Of a stretch of 64,000 bases of DNA, positions 52,734 to 61,411 are shown piece after piece; within the stretch, counting starts at the first letter, position 1, and each line of letters starts with the position of its first letter. Origin of the DNA: Shewanella psychrophila (GTDB taxonomy: Bacteria > Pseudomonadota > Gammaproteobacteria > Enterobacterales > Shewanellaceae). Position numbers and translations under genes: made by a program. The notes below the pieces were generated by a model. The model worked only from the letters and a program-made list of their open reading frames with translations. It searched no databases and had not been told where the DNA came from. Location of the stretch: contig NZ_CP014782.1 in NCBI RefSeq assembly GCF_002005305.1, positions 5,580,001 to 5,644,000 of the forward strand, read 5' to 3'.

Positions 52734-53528
52734 ATGTCTAAGATAACTAGCTCTACCCTGCTCAAATTTAAGCAGGAAGGTAAAAAGTTCACTTCACTCA
52801 CGGCCTATGATGCAAGTTTTGCCAGCACCTTCGACAGTGAAGGAGTTGATGTATTACTCGTAGGTGACTCTATGGGTATGGTGCTTCAAGGACATGATGA
52901 TACTCTACCGGTCTCGGTGGAAGATATTGCCTACCACACTCGCTGTGTTCGTCGCGGAGTAAAGCGGGCTCTGCTTATCGCTGACATGCCATTTATGAGC
53001 TATGCCACTCCAGAGCTCGCGATGACTAATGCCACAGTGCTGATGCAAGCCGGTGCCAGCATGGTCAAGATTGAAGGCGGACACTGGTTGTTAGAAACAG
53101 TGACTAAGCTAACCGAACGAGGTATTCCTGTTTGTGCCCACTTAGGTCTAACACCTCAGTCGGTACATGTATTCGGCGGTTTTAAGGTTCAAGGACGTGA
53201 TGCAGACAATGCCCAGCGTATCTTAGATGAAGCCAAAGCGCTAGAAGCCGCTGGCGCTCAGCTATTAGTTGTCGAATGTATTCCGGCCCCGTTAGCAAAA
53301 GCCATCAGCGAAGCCCTGACTATCCCGGTGATAGGCATAGGTGCAGGTGCAGGTACTGATGGCCAAATCTTGGTCATGCATGACGTACTCGGGATCTCCA
53401 GTGGCTACATTCCTCGCTTCTCTAAAAATTACCTGAAGCAGACCGGTGAGATACGTGATGCCATTCGCGCCTATATCGATGAAGTCGAGAAGGGAATATT
53501 CCCGGGCAGCGACCACACCTTTAGCTAG
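52734..53528 (+). CDS. panB: 3-methyl-2-oxobutanoate hydroxymethyltransferase
   Basis: A 264-residue enzyme, first step of pantothenate (vitamin B5) synthesis; it adds a hydroxymethyl group from 5,10-methylene-THF to ketoisovalerate. Conserved blocks: FTSLTAYDASFA, VGDSMGMV (metal-binding Asp), VKIEGG (Lys/Glu), HLGLTPQSVHVFGGFKVQGR and VIGIGAGAGTDGQILV. Length matches E. coli PanB. A perfect hairpin lies between it and panC. Confidence 0.97.
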   Translation: MSKITSSTLLKFKQEGKKFTSLTAYDASFASTFDSEGVDVLLVGDSMGMVLQGHDDTLPVSVEDIAYHTRCVRRGVKRALLIADMPFMSYATPELAMTNATVLMQAGASMVKIEGGHWLLETVTKLTERGIPVCAHLGLTPQSVHVFGGFKVQGRDADNAQRILDEAKALEAAGAQLLVVECIPAPLAKAISEALTIPVIGIGAGAGTDGQILVMHDVLGISSGYIPRFSKNYLKQTGEIRDAIRAYIDEVEKGIFPGSDHTFS

Positions 53529-53566
53529 ACGATTATATTTGTCTCTTTAGCTAAAGCGATGAAAGA

Positions 53567-53601
53567 CATCGCCGGCATGACACACGTTTTAGCCGGCGAT
53601 G
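53567..53601 (+). promoter_or_regulatory. panB-panC intercistronic hairpin
   Basis: CATCGCCGGC and GCCGGCGATG form a perfect 10-bp stem with a loop of about 15 nt and no T-run after it. It probably acts on mRNA stability rather than as a full terminator. Confidence 0.55.
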
Positions 53602-53680
53602 CTGATAACTAAGAATAAAAAACAGTTAAGGATTGCCATCATACAATCCTTATCTCAGAGCAGTGATAGGCCCAATCAAG

Positions 53681-54526
53681 ATGATCACCACCCAAGAGAT
53701 AACACAAATACGTGAGCAAGTTCGTGTCTGGCACGCCAAGGGCGAAACTGTCGCCTTCGTCCCTACTATGGGCAACTTGCATCTAGGCCATATTACTCTT
53801 ATCAAGGAAGCGGTAAAACGAGCCGATCATGTGATCGCCTCTATCTTCGTCAATCCCATGCAGTTCGGTCAAAACGAAGATCTCGACGCTTATCCTAGAA
53901 CCTTGGCCGCCGATCAACAGGCACTGACAGATGCCGGCGCAGAGCTACTGTTTACTCCAACCCCTGAAACCATCTACCCCAAGGGCATGGAACAGCAGAC
54001 CTTTATCGAAGTCCCCGAGATCGGTGATGAACTATGTGGTGCTAGCCGTCCAGGTCACTTTCGCGGCGTCGCTACCATAGTATGTAAGCTATTTAATATC
54101 GTCCAACCCGACGTTGCCCTGTTTGGTAAAAAAGACTTTCAGCAACTGCTGGTGATCAAGACCATGGTCGAAGATCTCTCCATGCCTATCGAAATAATAG
54201 GCGTTGAAACCATACGTGAAGAGTCGGGTCTTGCCATGAGCTCTCGCAACGGTTACCTGAGCCAGTCACAGAAAGGTCAGGCCGCCAAGCTAAAACAGGT
54301 AATGGATGTCATGTCTCAGGAGATTCAATCTGGACAGGCTATAGTCGATGCTATTGCCGAGGCCAACGCTGAACTCATAGAGGCAGGTTTCAAGCCTGAC
54401 TATCTGGAGGTGCGCAGCTCAACCGATCTCTCGTCAGCCCAGGCTGAGCAGAAGGCTCTGGTGATTGTCGCCGCAGCTTATATGGGCACAACCCGCCTGA
54501 TCGATAACCTCTGCTTCGAGCGCTAA
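53681..54526 (+). CDS. panC: Pantothenate synthetase
   Basis: A 281-residue ligase that joins pantoate and beta-alanine through a pantoyl-adenylate. ATG 53681 gives the usual family start (MITTQEITQIREQVR); a longer frame from 53633 is not supported. HIGH-like motif PTMGNLHLGH (about 27-36), substrate-binding VNPMQFGQNEDLDAYPRT and GLAMSSRNGYLS (KMSKS-like) are all present. It completes the panBC pair and ends with a terminator. Confidence 0.96.
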   Translation: MITTQEITQIREQVRVWHAKGETVAFVPTMGNLHLGHITLIKEAVKRADHVIASIFVNPMQFGQNEDLDAYPRTLAADQQALTDAGAELLFTPTPETIYPKGMEQQTFIEVPEIGDELCGASRPGHFRGVATIVCKLFNIVQPDVALFGKKDFQQLLVIKTMVEDLSMPIEIIGVETIREESGLAMSSRNGYLSQSQKGQAAKLKQVMDVMSQEIQSGQAIVDAIAEANAELIEAGFKPDYLEVRSSTDLSSAQAEQKALVIVAAAYMGTTRLIDNLCFER

Positions 54527-54570
54527 TCCCACAAGGCTCACAAGAAAGCCTCTCACGATAGAGGCAGCTC

Positions 54571-54594
54571 AAGGCACCTAAGGTGCCTTTTCTT
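54571..54594 (+). terminator. Rho-independent terminator of panC
   Basis: AAGGCACCT and AGGTGCCTT form a perfect 9-bp stem with a very short loop, followed by TTCTT. Confidence 0.8.
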
Positions 54595-54810
54595 AATACC
54601 TGTACTCATGATTTTTGATGAATTTAGAATATTCTCTTAAAAATCAATTGAAACCTTCTCTCTGCTAAACAAGCTAATCCGCTCACGTCCAAGGGTAAAA
54701 AACTGGTTTTATTAAAAAACTTGCGCCATAGTATTAGTTGAAAAAGTACCGCTTAGCGCAATACTCACATTATAAATAGAAATGTTAGAATAGCAGTGTC
54801 AGCACTAACT

Positions 54811-54888
54811 CGACTGAAGGATATTTGGGCATACACCCAATAAACAGTCGGCTAAACCTAGTCCCATGAATTGTTTAATGGGACTAGG
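54811..54888 (+). promoter_or_regulatory. Structured leader with two hairpins upstream of the DUF4124-like gene
   Basis: The first hairpin has an outer stem CGACTG/CAGTCG (54811-54816, 54845-54850) and an inner stem TTGGG/CCCAA (54825-54829, 54836-54840). The second is a perfect 11-bp stem CCTAGTCCCAT/ATGGGACTAGG (54857-54867, 54878-54888). AAGGAAG follows at 54905. No T-run. It is a candidate cis-regulatory RNA or RNA-stability element; no known family is recognised. Confidence 0.45.
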
Positions 54889-54920
54889 AATGACAGGCAA
54901 CACAAAGGAAGTTAAGCCAA

Positions 54921-55487
54921 ATGGCAAGAGAGATCCACACAAACACAGCTCGTTTTTACACAAGCCTAGTTAACTTGGGCTATCTTTTGGCGGCTTACCT
55001 ATTATCCAGTCTTCTCGTCAGCCCAGCTCAGGCTAATAGCATTTATAAATGTGTTAAAGATAATAAGGTTGTTTTTAGCCAGACTATCTGTCCGAAAGAA
55101 TTTAGCCAGCATAAGATAGAGTATCAGCTAGGGATCACGACAGAGACAGATTCAGATAAACACGAGAAAAAGCTCGACCCTTTGCAAGCCCTGCTGAGTA
55201 AGAAAACGATCTCAAAAGAGAAATTAGTTCACCTTCTCAATAGCGAGATATATCGCTTAAATCAGGAACTCAGTTATTTCGATATCCTAAAATCCAGCGA
55301 ACTGCAAAAAATTGAACGTAAACGCTATTGGGAAAAAAAAGCGAAAAATAATCCTGAATACCTAGCCGAGGTCAAGGACATGAATAGCTATTTTGATGAC
55401 CTTATCAAAAATAATCAATCTACTATAGATCTTCTCAAGGCCCATAAAATTCAGATAGAGGCTGAGCCAATACCTGAAGATAAGTGA
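54921..55487 (+). CDS. Exported protein with DUF4124-like N-terminal domain, function unknown
   Basis: A 188-residue protein with a long N-terminal signal or anchor (about 15-38, LGYLLAAYLLSSLLVSPAQA). A short DUF4124-like module follows (IYKCVKDNKVVFSQTICP, about 41-58, with the Cys pair that usually forms a disulfide), then a Lys/Glu-rich helical region, probably coiled coil, to the end. AAGGAAG lies 9 bp upstream of the ATG. DUF4124 proteins are periplasmic and of unknown role. It stands alone behind a structured leader. Confidence 0.6.
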   Translation: MAREIHTNTARFYTSLVNLGYLLAAYLLSSLLVSPAQANSIYKCVKDNKVVFSQTICPKEFSQHKIEYQLGITTETDSDKHEKKLDPLQALLSKKTISKEKLVHLLNSEIYRLNQELSYFDILKSSELQKIERKRYWEKKAKNNPEYLAEVKDMNSYFDDLIKNNQSTIDLLKAHKIQIEAEPIPEDK

Positions 55488-55568
55488 TATAAATAACATA
55501 ACACTGCTCATCTGACTTCAGCAATTCACAGCAAGCAGTGACTTAGTAAGACAAGCGATAATAATAAA

Positions 55569-55952
55569 ATGAAAAAAAATGCTCCGCTTACCTCACCAAT
55601 TAATAGCAAGATCCAGTGGCCAGCCATATTGATCCATGTCGACCATGATGAATTAGTCTATTGTAATAGCGAACAAGACTGGCAGTTAGAAGCTCAGGGG
55701 CATTTAGACGAAATGAGCCAGTTGTTCGACTCATCGGGGGTAAGCTTTTGTCTCGAACTAGATAAAACAAATGATCTCACGCAGGACAAGCACCTGACTT
55801 GGCTAGCGGCCGCCGAGCCACTTGATCTGAAGCAAGTATTAATTTACGTCAGACGACATGCCAGTACCTTAGGTCACTGCTGTACGGCTAAGCTAGGCGC
55901 GAATACTGTCAAACAGGTTTTCGATATAATGAAATATCTAGAAGAAGGTTAA
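55569..55952 (+). CDS. Small cytoplasmic protein, possibly DUF4144
   Basis: A 127-residue soluble acidic protein with no signal peptide or membrane helix. The segment IQWPAILIHVDHDELVYCNS resembles the start of DUF4144 proteins found in Vibrio and Shewanella, whose function is unknown. Its C-terminus carries VRRHASTLGHCCTAKLGAN. It converges with a frameshifted gene 3 bp away. I do not recognise any catalytic motif. Confidence 0.5.
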   Translation: MKKNAPLTSPINSKIQWPAILIHVDHDELVYCNSEQDWQLEAQGHLDEMSQLFDSSGVSFCLELDKTNDLTQDKHLTWLAAAEPLDLKQVLIYVRRHASTLGHCCTAKLGANTVKQVFDIMKYLEEG

Positions 55953-55955
55953 AAA

Positions 55956-56338
55956 TCAATCCCGCCAGTCGAATACCTTGCCATCTTTCATTAGCACTTG
56001 CAGCATACGGCCATCTCCTCCTCGATAGAGCCACTGCTCGCCACTACGTCCAGAACGATGCACGGTATCAGGCTCGCCCCGGCTTTTAAGCAAGACTCTC
56101 TTACTCATGCCTATGGCAACCTCATGACTGTTGATCAATTTACGTTCATCTGCAGTGAAGTCACTCTTGATGTTTTCAATAACAACTAGCTCACTCTGAC
56201 TATCTACAGCTTCACAGAGGTGATCCTGAAACACCATTTACCGTCCACCTCACATTGATACACCTTAGCTTGGCTCACTTGAGAGAACATCCCACAAGAA
56301 GCTACAAGCCCCACTAGGATAATCAATTGCAGTTTCAT
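55956..56338 (-). pseudogene. Frameshifted exported DUF4124-like protein gene
   Basis: The true start is ATG 56338, with AAGGA upstream. It encodes a signal peptide (MKLQLIILVGLVASCGMFSQ, then VSQA; LVASC could be a lipobox) and KVYQCEVDGKW. The frame is then lost near 56240-56246 and stops after 44 codons. A second open frame (56237-55956, 93 codons, VFQDHLCEAVDSQSELVVIE... to DWRD) continues the protein. One missing G in the codon after GKW would join them as GKWVFQDHLCE, a natural DUF4124-like sequence with its Cys pair. The C-terminal part (GMSKRVLLKSRGEPDTVHRS) resembles SmpA/DUF2845-type domains. It is either a recent frameshift or a sequencing error. Confidence 0.65.
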
Positions 56339-56422
56339 CTTACTTCCTTGTTCTTAAGAATAAGATCACAGGCCCTAGAGTCTAGGACCTAGATCTACTT
56401 GTTGTTATACCAAGCCTTCTTT

Positions 56423-57199
56423 TTAACTACGTAAGCCTATTCCACGGCTTATCAGATAATAAGCTAAAGTCCATAAGCCTACACAAAAACCTACCATAAC
56501 AGCGATTGAAAATGGCACGCTCATGTCCGCATAACCCAGGAAACCGTAACGAAATACGTTAATCATGTACACCACAGGGTTTAGCTTTGACACACCTTGC
56601 CAAAAATCGGGTAACAAGGACAGTGAATAAAATACGCCACCAAGGTAAGTCAAAGGCGTCAACACGAAAGTAGGTACAATACTGATATCATCGTAGCTGT
56701 TGGCAAATATGGCGTTGATAAGCCCACCGAGAGAGAACAAGATCGAAGTAAGCAGCACAGTGATTGCCACTAATCCCACGTGGTGCAAACTGATATCGAC
56801 GAAGAACATGGCGACTAAGGTCACGATAGAACCGACGCAAAGGCCTCTAACTACACCGCCGCCCACATAGCCGGCAATCATAACGTAGTGCGGCACAGGG
56901 GCTACAATCAGCTCCTCCAGGTTTCTCTGAAACTTGGCACTGAAAAATGACGAGGCTACATTTGAATATGAGGCAGTGATCACCGACATCATGATCAAGC
57001 CAGGAGCGATAAACTCCATATAGCTAACACCGCCCATCTCTCCTATGCGCTTACCCACCAGATTACCGAAGATGAGGAAGTACAAGGTCATGCTGATCGC
57101 TGGCGGCACTAAGGTCTGCACCCAAATACGGGTAAAACGATTAACCTCTTTGGTTAAAATACTCTTAAATGCCGTGGCATACAGGGCTTTCATATTCAT
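56423..57199 (-). CDS. yadH: ABC-2 type transporter permease (YadH-like)
   Basis: A 258-residue inner-membrane permease with six predicted helices and the ABC-2 family blocks PPAISMTLYFLIFGNLVG, YMEFIAPGLIMMSVI and LNPVVYMINVFRYGFLG. Its start overlaps the ATPase stop by 4 bp, so the two are made together as in E. coli yadGH. The substrate of this exporter is not known. Confidence 0.92.
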   Translation of the reverse strand: MNMKALYATAFKSILTKEVNRFTRIWVQTLVPPAISMTLYFLIFGNLVGKRIGEMGGVSYMEFIAPGLIMMSVITASYSNVASSFFSAKFQRNLEELIVAPVPHYVMIAGYVGGGVVRGLCVGSIVTLVAMFFVDISLHHVGLVAITVLLTSILFSLGGLINAIFANSYDDISIVPTFVLTPLTYLGGVFYSLSLLPDFWQGVSKLNPVVYMINVFRYGFLGYADMSVPFSIAVMVGFCVGLWTLAYYLISRGIGLRS

Positions 57200-58221
57200 G
57201 ATGATGCTCCTTTATTGGCTGAAGCTTCTTTATCAACTAAAGCTCCTTCCTGAGTCAGCAGCTCACTACTCTTATCTGGCTCAATCGCGCCCTTCTCCAC
57301 CAGTTCCACAAACAGCTCCTCCAATCGGTTGGCCTTGTTCCGCATGGATAACACCTCGATGCCCTGGTCACTGAGCTGGGAAAATACACCATTAAGGCTC
57401 TGCTCCTTGGCCACGTCCACTTCAAGTGTATGGCCATCACTCAGACGACACTTGATACCATCAAGACTCGGCTCGACGCGCAGATCTTTTCCTAGATCCA
57501 ATACGAAAGTCTCCATATTTAATCGGCTCAGCAAAGATTTCATGCTGGTGCATTCGACCAAGACTCCCTTATCTATAATGCCGATATTACGGCACAACAT
57601 TTCAGCCTCTTCGAGATAATGAGTGGTTAGGATAATGGTCACCCCTTGCTCATTCAGCTCTGTGAGGAAGGTCCACATGGAGCGTCGTAGCTCAATATCC
57701 ACCCCCGCGGTCGGCTCATCTAAGATCAGTAGCTGAGGTTCATGCATCAAGGCGCGCGCTATCATCAGTCGGCGCTTCATGCCACCAGATAAAGCTCGGG
57801 CTGGACTATCACGTTTCTCCCACAAATCCAGCTGAGTCAGGTACTTCTCGGCACGTTCCAAGGCGAGCTCTTTCTTCACTCCGTAGTAGCCAGCCTGATT
57901 GACGACTATTTGTAGCACCTTTTCAAACTGGTTAAAGTTAAACTCCTGTGGCACCAGACCAATACGTAACTTAGCCAGCTCCAGTTCCTTGTCGATATCA
58001 TGCTCAAACACTGACACCTTACCCGAAGACTTCTGTACCAATGAACTAATCACACCTATTGTAGTGGACTTGCCTGCACCATTGGGGCCAAGCAAAGCGA
58101 AGAAGTCCCCCTTCTCCACCGTTAAGCTGATCCCTTTTACTGCCTCGACACCACCTTTATAGGTTTTCTTTAGATCTTTGATCTCGAGTGCGTAAATCGG
58201 GGAATTTTTTGTATTCACCAT
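57196..58221 (-). CDS. yadG: ABC transporter ATP-binding protein (YadG-like)
   Basis: A 341-residue ATPase. Walker A GPNGAGKSTT (about 46-55), Q-loop GLVPQEF, signature LSGGMKRRL, Walker B LLILDEPTAGVD and H-loop His in LTTHYLEEAE are all intact. It is about 30 residues longer than E. coli YadG (308), with a charged C-terminal tail (EKGAIEPDKSSELLTQEGAL) of unknown role. It pairs with the downstream YadH-like permease. Confidence 0.92.
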   Translation of the reverse strand: MVNTKNSPIYALEIKDLKKTYKGGVEAVKGISLTVEKGDFFALLGPNGAGKSTTIGVISSLVQKSSGKVSVFEHDIDKELELAKLRIGLVPQEFNFNQFEKVLQIVVNQAGYYGVKKELALERAEKYLTQLDLWEKRDSPARALSGGMKRRLMIARALMHEPQLLILDEPTAGVDIELRRSMWTFLTELNEQGVTIILTTHYLEEAEMLCRNIGIIDKGVLVECTSMKSLLSRLNMETFVLDLGKDLRVEPSLDGIKCRLSDGHTLEVDVAKEQSLNGVFSQLSDQGIEVLSMRNKANRLEELFVELVEKGAIEPDKSSELLTQEGALVDKEASANKGASS

Positions 58222-58361
58222 GTGTATCCTAATTCCAGTATGTTACTGGGCAGAAAAATCTGAATGTGTCCCATTGAATGGCTTAAAGCCGTGGTAAATG
58301 AGTAGTTCATATACTGAGCCCTATTCAGAAACTGAGTTAACTTATATTGGGACATATGAAC

Positions 58362-58383
58362 AAAAAAAAACCGCAAAGTGCGG
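58362..58383 (-). terminator. Rho-independent terminator after hpt
   Basis: On the minus strand CCGCA and TGCGG form a short stem with a 3-nt loop, followed by nine T. It lies about 50 bp past the hpt stop codon. Confidence 0.7.
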
Positions 58384-58434
58384 GTATTTTAAAATAAAAC
58401 GCTTTTCACTAAGTACGAATACCGATTAAAGCAC

Positions 58435-58965
58435 TTACTCCGCAGGGATCACTTTGGCAATATAAGGTAAGTTACGGTACTGCTCAGCATAGTCGATACC
58501 ATAACCGACAATGAATTCATCAGGAATAGTCATACCGACAAAATCGACTGGAACTGGGATCTCACGTCGTCCAGGCTTATCGAGCAAAGTACAAAGTGCC
58601 AGACTCTTTGGATCGCGCAACAATAACAATTCACGGATCTTATTCAGGGTATTGCCCGAATCAATAAGATCTTCGACAATAAGCACATCACGTCCCTTAA
58701 TGTCAGACTGCACATCCTTAAGGATCTTCACCTCACGTGTGCTGGTCATATCATTACCGTAGCTAGATACCGACATAAAATCGATCTCAACATGGCCCTT
58801 GATGCGGCGACATAGATCAGCCATAAAAACCACAGAACCTTTAAGCAGTCCAACCATTAACAAACGCTCGCTGTTAGCATAATGAGCATTAATCTTTTCG
58901 GCTAACTGGTCTAATGTTTGATCTATCTCTGCCGTAGAGATCATCTCTTCAATCGTGTGTTTCAT
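58435..58965 (-). CDS. hpt: Hypoxanthine phosphoribosyltransferase
   Basis: A 176-residue purine-salvage enzyme that converts hypoxanthine (and less well guanine) plus PRPP to IMP/GMP. The PRPP loop VLIVEDLIDSGNTL (about 93-106, with Glu-Asp pair) and the flexible-loop SSYGNDMTSTREV are present, and VDFVGMTIPDEFIVGYGIDY forms the base-binding C-terminal part. Length matches E. coli Hpt (178). It follows ubiX by about 40 bp on the same strand. Confidence 0.96.
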   Translation of the reverse strand: MKHTIEEMISTAEIDQTLDQLAEKINAHYANSERLLMVGLLKGSVVFMADLCRRIKGHVEIDFMSVSSYGNDMTSTREVKILKDVQSDIKGRDVLIVEDLIDSGNTLNKIRELLLLRDPKSLALCTLLDKPGRREIPVPVDFVGMTIPDEFIVGYGIDYAEQYRNLPYIAKVIPAE

Positions 58966-59007
58966 AACCTTCTCAACTTTGCTTTCAACTGACTCTTAAA
59001 AAGTGTC

Positions 59008-59670
59008 TTATTTATCACTATCTTTGGCATTATGTTTGTCATAACCCCAACGATTTGTTAAATCATGCTCAACGCCCAGATGGTCAAGAATTCGGGCGAC
59101 CATGAAGTTTACCAGATCTTGCACTGATTTGGGATCATGATAAAAACCGGGAGCCGCAGGCATAATGGTCGCTCCCAACTTAGACAGAGACAACATATGC
59201 TCTAAATGTATGGAACTAAAGGGAGTTTCCCTAGGAACTAAGATCAGTTGGCCGCGCTCTTTAATAACAACATCCGCGGCACGTTCAAGCAAGCTATTGC
59301 TCATTCCCGTCGCCACAGCCGCTAGAGTACCTGTGCTACAGGGACAGATCACCATCTGCTTAGGTGCAGCCGAACCCGATGCCGGTGGCGAGAACCACTC
59401 ATCCTTGCCCAGCACATGCAGCAAACCTTTAAGTGGAGACTCGCTCCTACCGGCGAACAGTTCGAGCAATTGTTGCTCAGCTTTTTTACCATTAGCACTG
59501 AGCTTTACATCTTCCTCGGTGGCAAGCACCACACGTGCGGCACTAGAGACCATCAAAAAAACCTGATAATCGGCGACTAACAAGCACTCGAGCAACTTCA
59601 ACCCATAAGGTGCCCCCGAGGCCCCCGTCCAGGCCAAACTGACCGACTTTTGCTTTTTTGGGTAACTCAT
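59008..59670 (-). CDS. ubiX: Flavin prenyltransferase UbiX
   Basis: A 220-residue enzyme that prenylates FMN to give the cofactor of the decarboxylase UbiD in ubiquinone synthesis. It starts VSLAWTGASGAPYGLKLLEC with the FMN-binding Gly/Ser loop. The blocks VICPCSTGTLAAVATGMSNSLLERAADV and LVPRETPFSSIHLEHMLSL mark the family (shown here as one motif pair). Length is slightly above the usual 189-200 because of an N-terminal and C-terminal extension. Located between mpl and hpt on the same strand. Confidence 0.94.
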   Translation of the reverse strand: MSYPKKQKSVSLAWTGASGAPYGLKLLECLLVADYQVFLMVSSAARVVLATEEDVKLSANGKKAEQQLLELFAGRSESPLKGLLHVLGKDEWFSPPASGSAAPKQMVICPCSTGTLAAVATGMSNSLLERAADVVIKERGQLILVPRETPFSSIHLEHMLSLSKLGATIMPAAPGFYHDPKSVQDLVNFMVARILDHLGVEHDLTNRWGYDKHNAKDSDK

Positions 59671-59798
59671 AAAATCTCAATAAATAGTTGTAAGCTGTAA
59701 GTATCAAGCTGTAAGCTCAAGGCAAAGTATAGGAAATAAGGTGAGCTCATATTCCACACGACTCTTTTCTTAAAGCTTATGACTTATCACTTACAACT

Positions 59799-61226
59799 TT
59801 AATCGTTCAGTTTTTTCAATAACTTCTTATGCAAGCCGCCGAAACCGCCATTGCTCATGACAATAATGGTGTCGCCAGTCTTCGCCTTGCTAGCTACAGT
59901 ATTCACTATCTCATCTATGTCATATAGCACAGATACGGGCAGATCGGCTTTTTCCATCGCTGCTTCAATATCCCAATCAATACTGTCGGCCTGATAGAGA
60001 TAAGCCTCGTCAGCAAGTGACATTGAACCAGCTAACGTGTTCTTGTGAACACCGCTCTTCATGGTATTTGAGCGTGGCTCCAGAATAATGGTGATCTTGG
60101 CCTCTCCCACCTTGGCACGACAACCCTGCAATGTTGTCGCGATAGCTGTAGGATGGTGTGCAAAGTCATCATAGATGGCAATGCCATTCACCTCTCCAAT
60201 AAGCTCCATGCGGCGCTTAGGCGGCTCGAATTGGGCCAAAGCTTGAATAGCCGACTCTGGCTTAACACCCACATGACGCGCCGCAGCTATGGCCATGGTA
60301 GCATTCTCGACATTATGTTGGCCGATCAAGCTCCAATCTAAGATGCCCTGAGACTCACCATCGAAAAACAACTCAAACCTGTGGCCATCATCGGTAATAA
60401 GCTTACTAGACCAAGTTCCTTGGGCGTTTGTGACTGACGACTCTTGATTATCCGATATAAGATTCGAGCAGTTTTTCCCATAGCTCTTTGTATAAACCTC
60501 TTGCTCGCTCCAGCAGCCCATGTCGATCACTTGCTGCACCGCCTCGCTGTCTGTGGGCCAGATGATCTTGCCCACTCCAGGAACAGTACGGATCACATGG
60601 TGAAACTGACGTTGAATCGCTTTAAGGTCATCGAAAATGTCGGCGTGATCGAACTCTAGATTGTTGATGACCAGAGTACGCGGCTGGTAATGGACAAACT
60701 TAGAACGTTTATCGAAAAAAGCACTGTCATACTCATCGGCTTCCACCACAAAAAAAGGTGAACCACCCAAACGAGCTGACACGCCAAAGTTTTGCGGCAC
60801 GCCACCAATGAGAAATCCAGGTTCATAACCACAATCTTCTAAGATCCATGCCAACATACTCGCAGTAGAGGTCTTGCCATGAGTACCCGATATCGCCAGT
60901 ACCCAACGATCTTTAAGAATATGTTCCGCCAGAAATTGTGGCCCGGAAGTATAAGAAATACCCCGGTTAAGCACAGCCTCTACACATGGATTTCCTCGGC
61001 TCATGGCGTTACCAATTACCACCAAGTCTGGCGCATCATCTTCGTTTTGACCAAACTGGCTAGGATCGAAGCCTTGAATGAGTTCAATGCCCTGCTCCTC
61101 AAGCTGAGTGCTCATAGGCGGGTAAACATTAGTGTCGCTACCGGTGACCCTATGCCCTTTCGTACGTGCTAATAGGGCGAGGCCGCCCATGAAGGTGCCA
61201 CAGATCCCAAGAATATGAACATGCAT
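59799..61226 (-). CDS. mpl: UDP-N-acetylmuramate:L-Ala-gamma-D-Glu-meso-DAP ligase
   Basis: A 475-residue Mur ligase that re-attaches the recycled tripeptide to UDP-MurNAc in cell-wall recycling. N-terminal HILGICGTFMGGLALLAR, ATP-binding SGTHGKTSTASM (about 110-121), central FFVVEADEYDSAFFDKRSKF and C-terminal YDDFAHHPTAIATTLQG are diagnostic for Mpl. Length fits (E. coli 457). It is divergent from the fetB-like gene and lies upstream of ubiX on the same strand. Confidence 0.96.
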   Translation of the reverse strand: MHVHILGICGTFMGGLALLARTKGHRVTGSDTNVYPPMSTQLEEQGIELIQGFDPSQFGQNEDDAPDLVVIGNAMSRGNPCVEAVLNRGISYTSGPQFLAEHILKDRWVLAISGTHGKTSTASMLAWILEDCGYEPGFLIGGVPQNFGVSARLGGSPFFVVEADEYDSAFFDKRSKFVHYQPRTLVINNLEFDHADIFDDLKAIQRQFHHVIRTVPGVGKIIWPTDSEAVQQVIDMGCWSEQEVYTKSYGKNCSNLISDNQESSVTNAQGTWSSKLITDDGHRFELFFDGESQGILDWSLIGQHNVENATMAIAAARHVGVKPESAIQALAQFEPPKRRMELIGEVNGIAIYDDFAHHPTAIATTLQGCRAKVGEAKITIILEPRSNTMKSGVHKNTLAGSMSLADEAYLYQADSIDWDIEAAMEKADLPVSVLYDIDEIVNTVASKAKTGDTIIVMSNGGFGGLHKKLLKKLND

Positions 61227-61411
61227 GGTGCTAACTCTGATGAGAAATAATTTGAGGCTATTCTAGCGGGATGAGAGACCGTTGTCAGTTAACAATGGTT
61301 TAAAGACACTGATATCCCTATGGCCAATTGAATACAAGAAACACCTTGCTAGGAAAGCCAACATAGAAGATATTGTTCTTCTTAGCCATCAAAAAGCCTC
61401 AGACGTTACAT

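Noticed and set aside
54730..54780. Sigma-70 promoter for the DUF4124-like gene
   Set aside because: TTGAAA and TATAAA are present, but their spacing (about 27 bp) is too long for a standard promoter.
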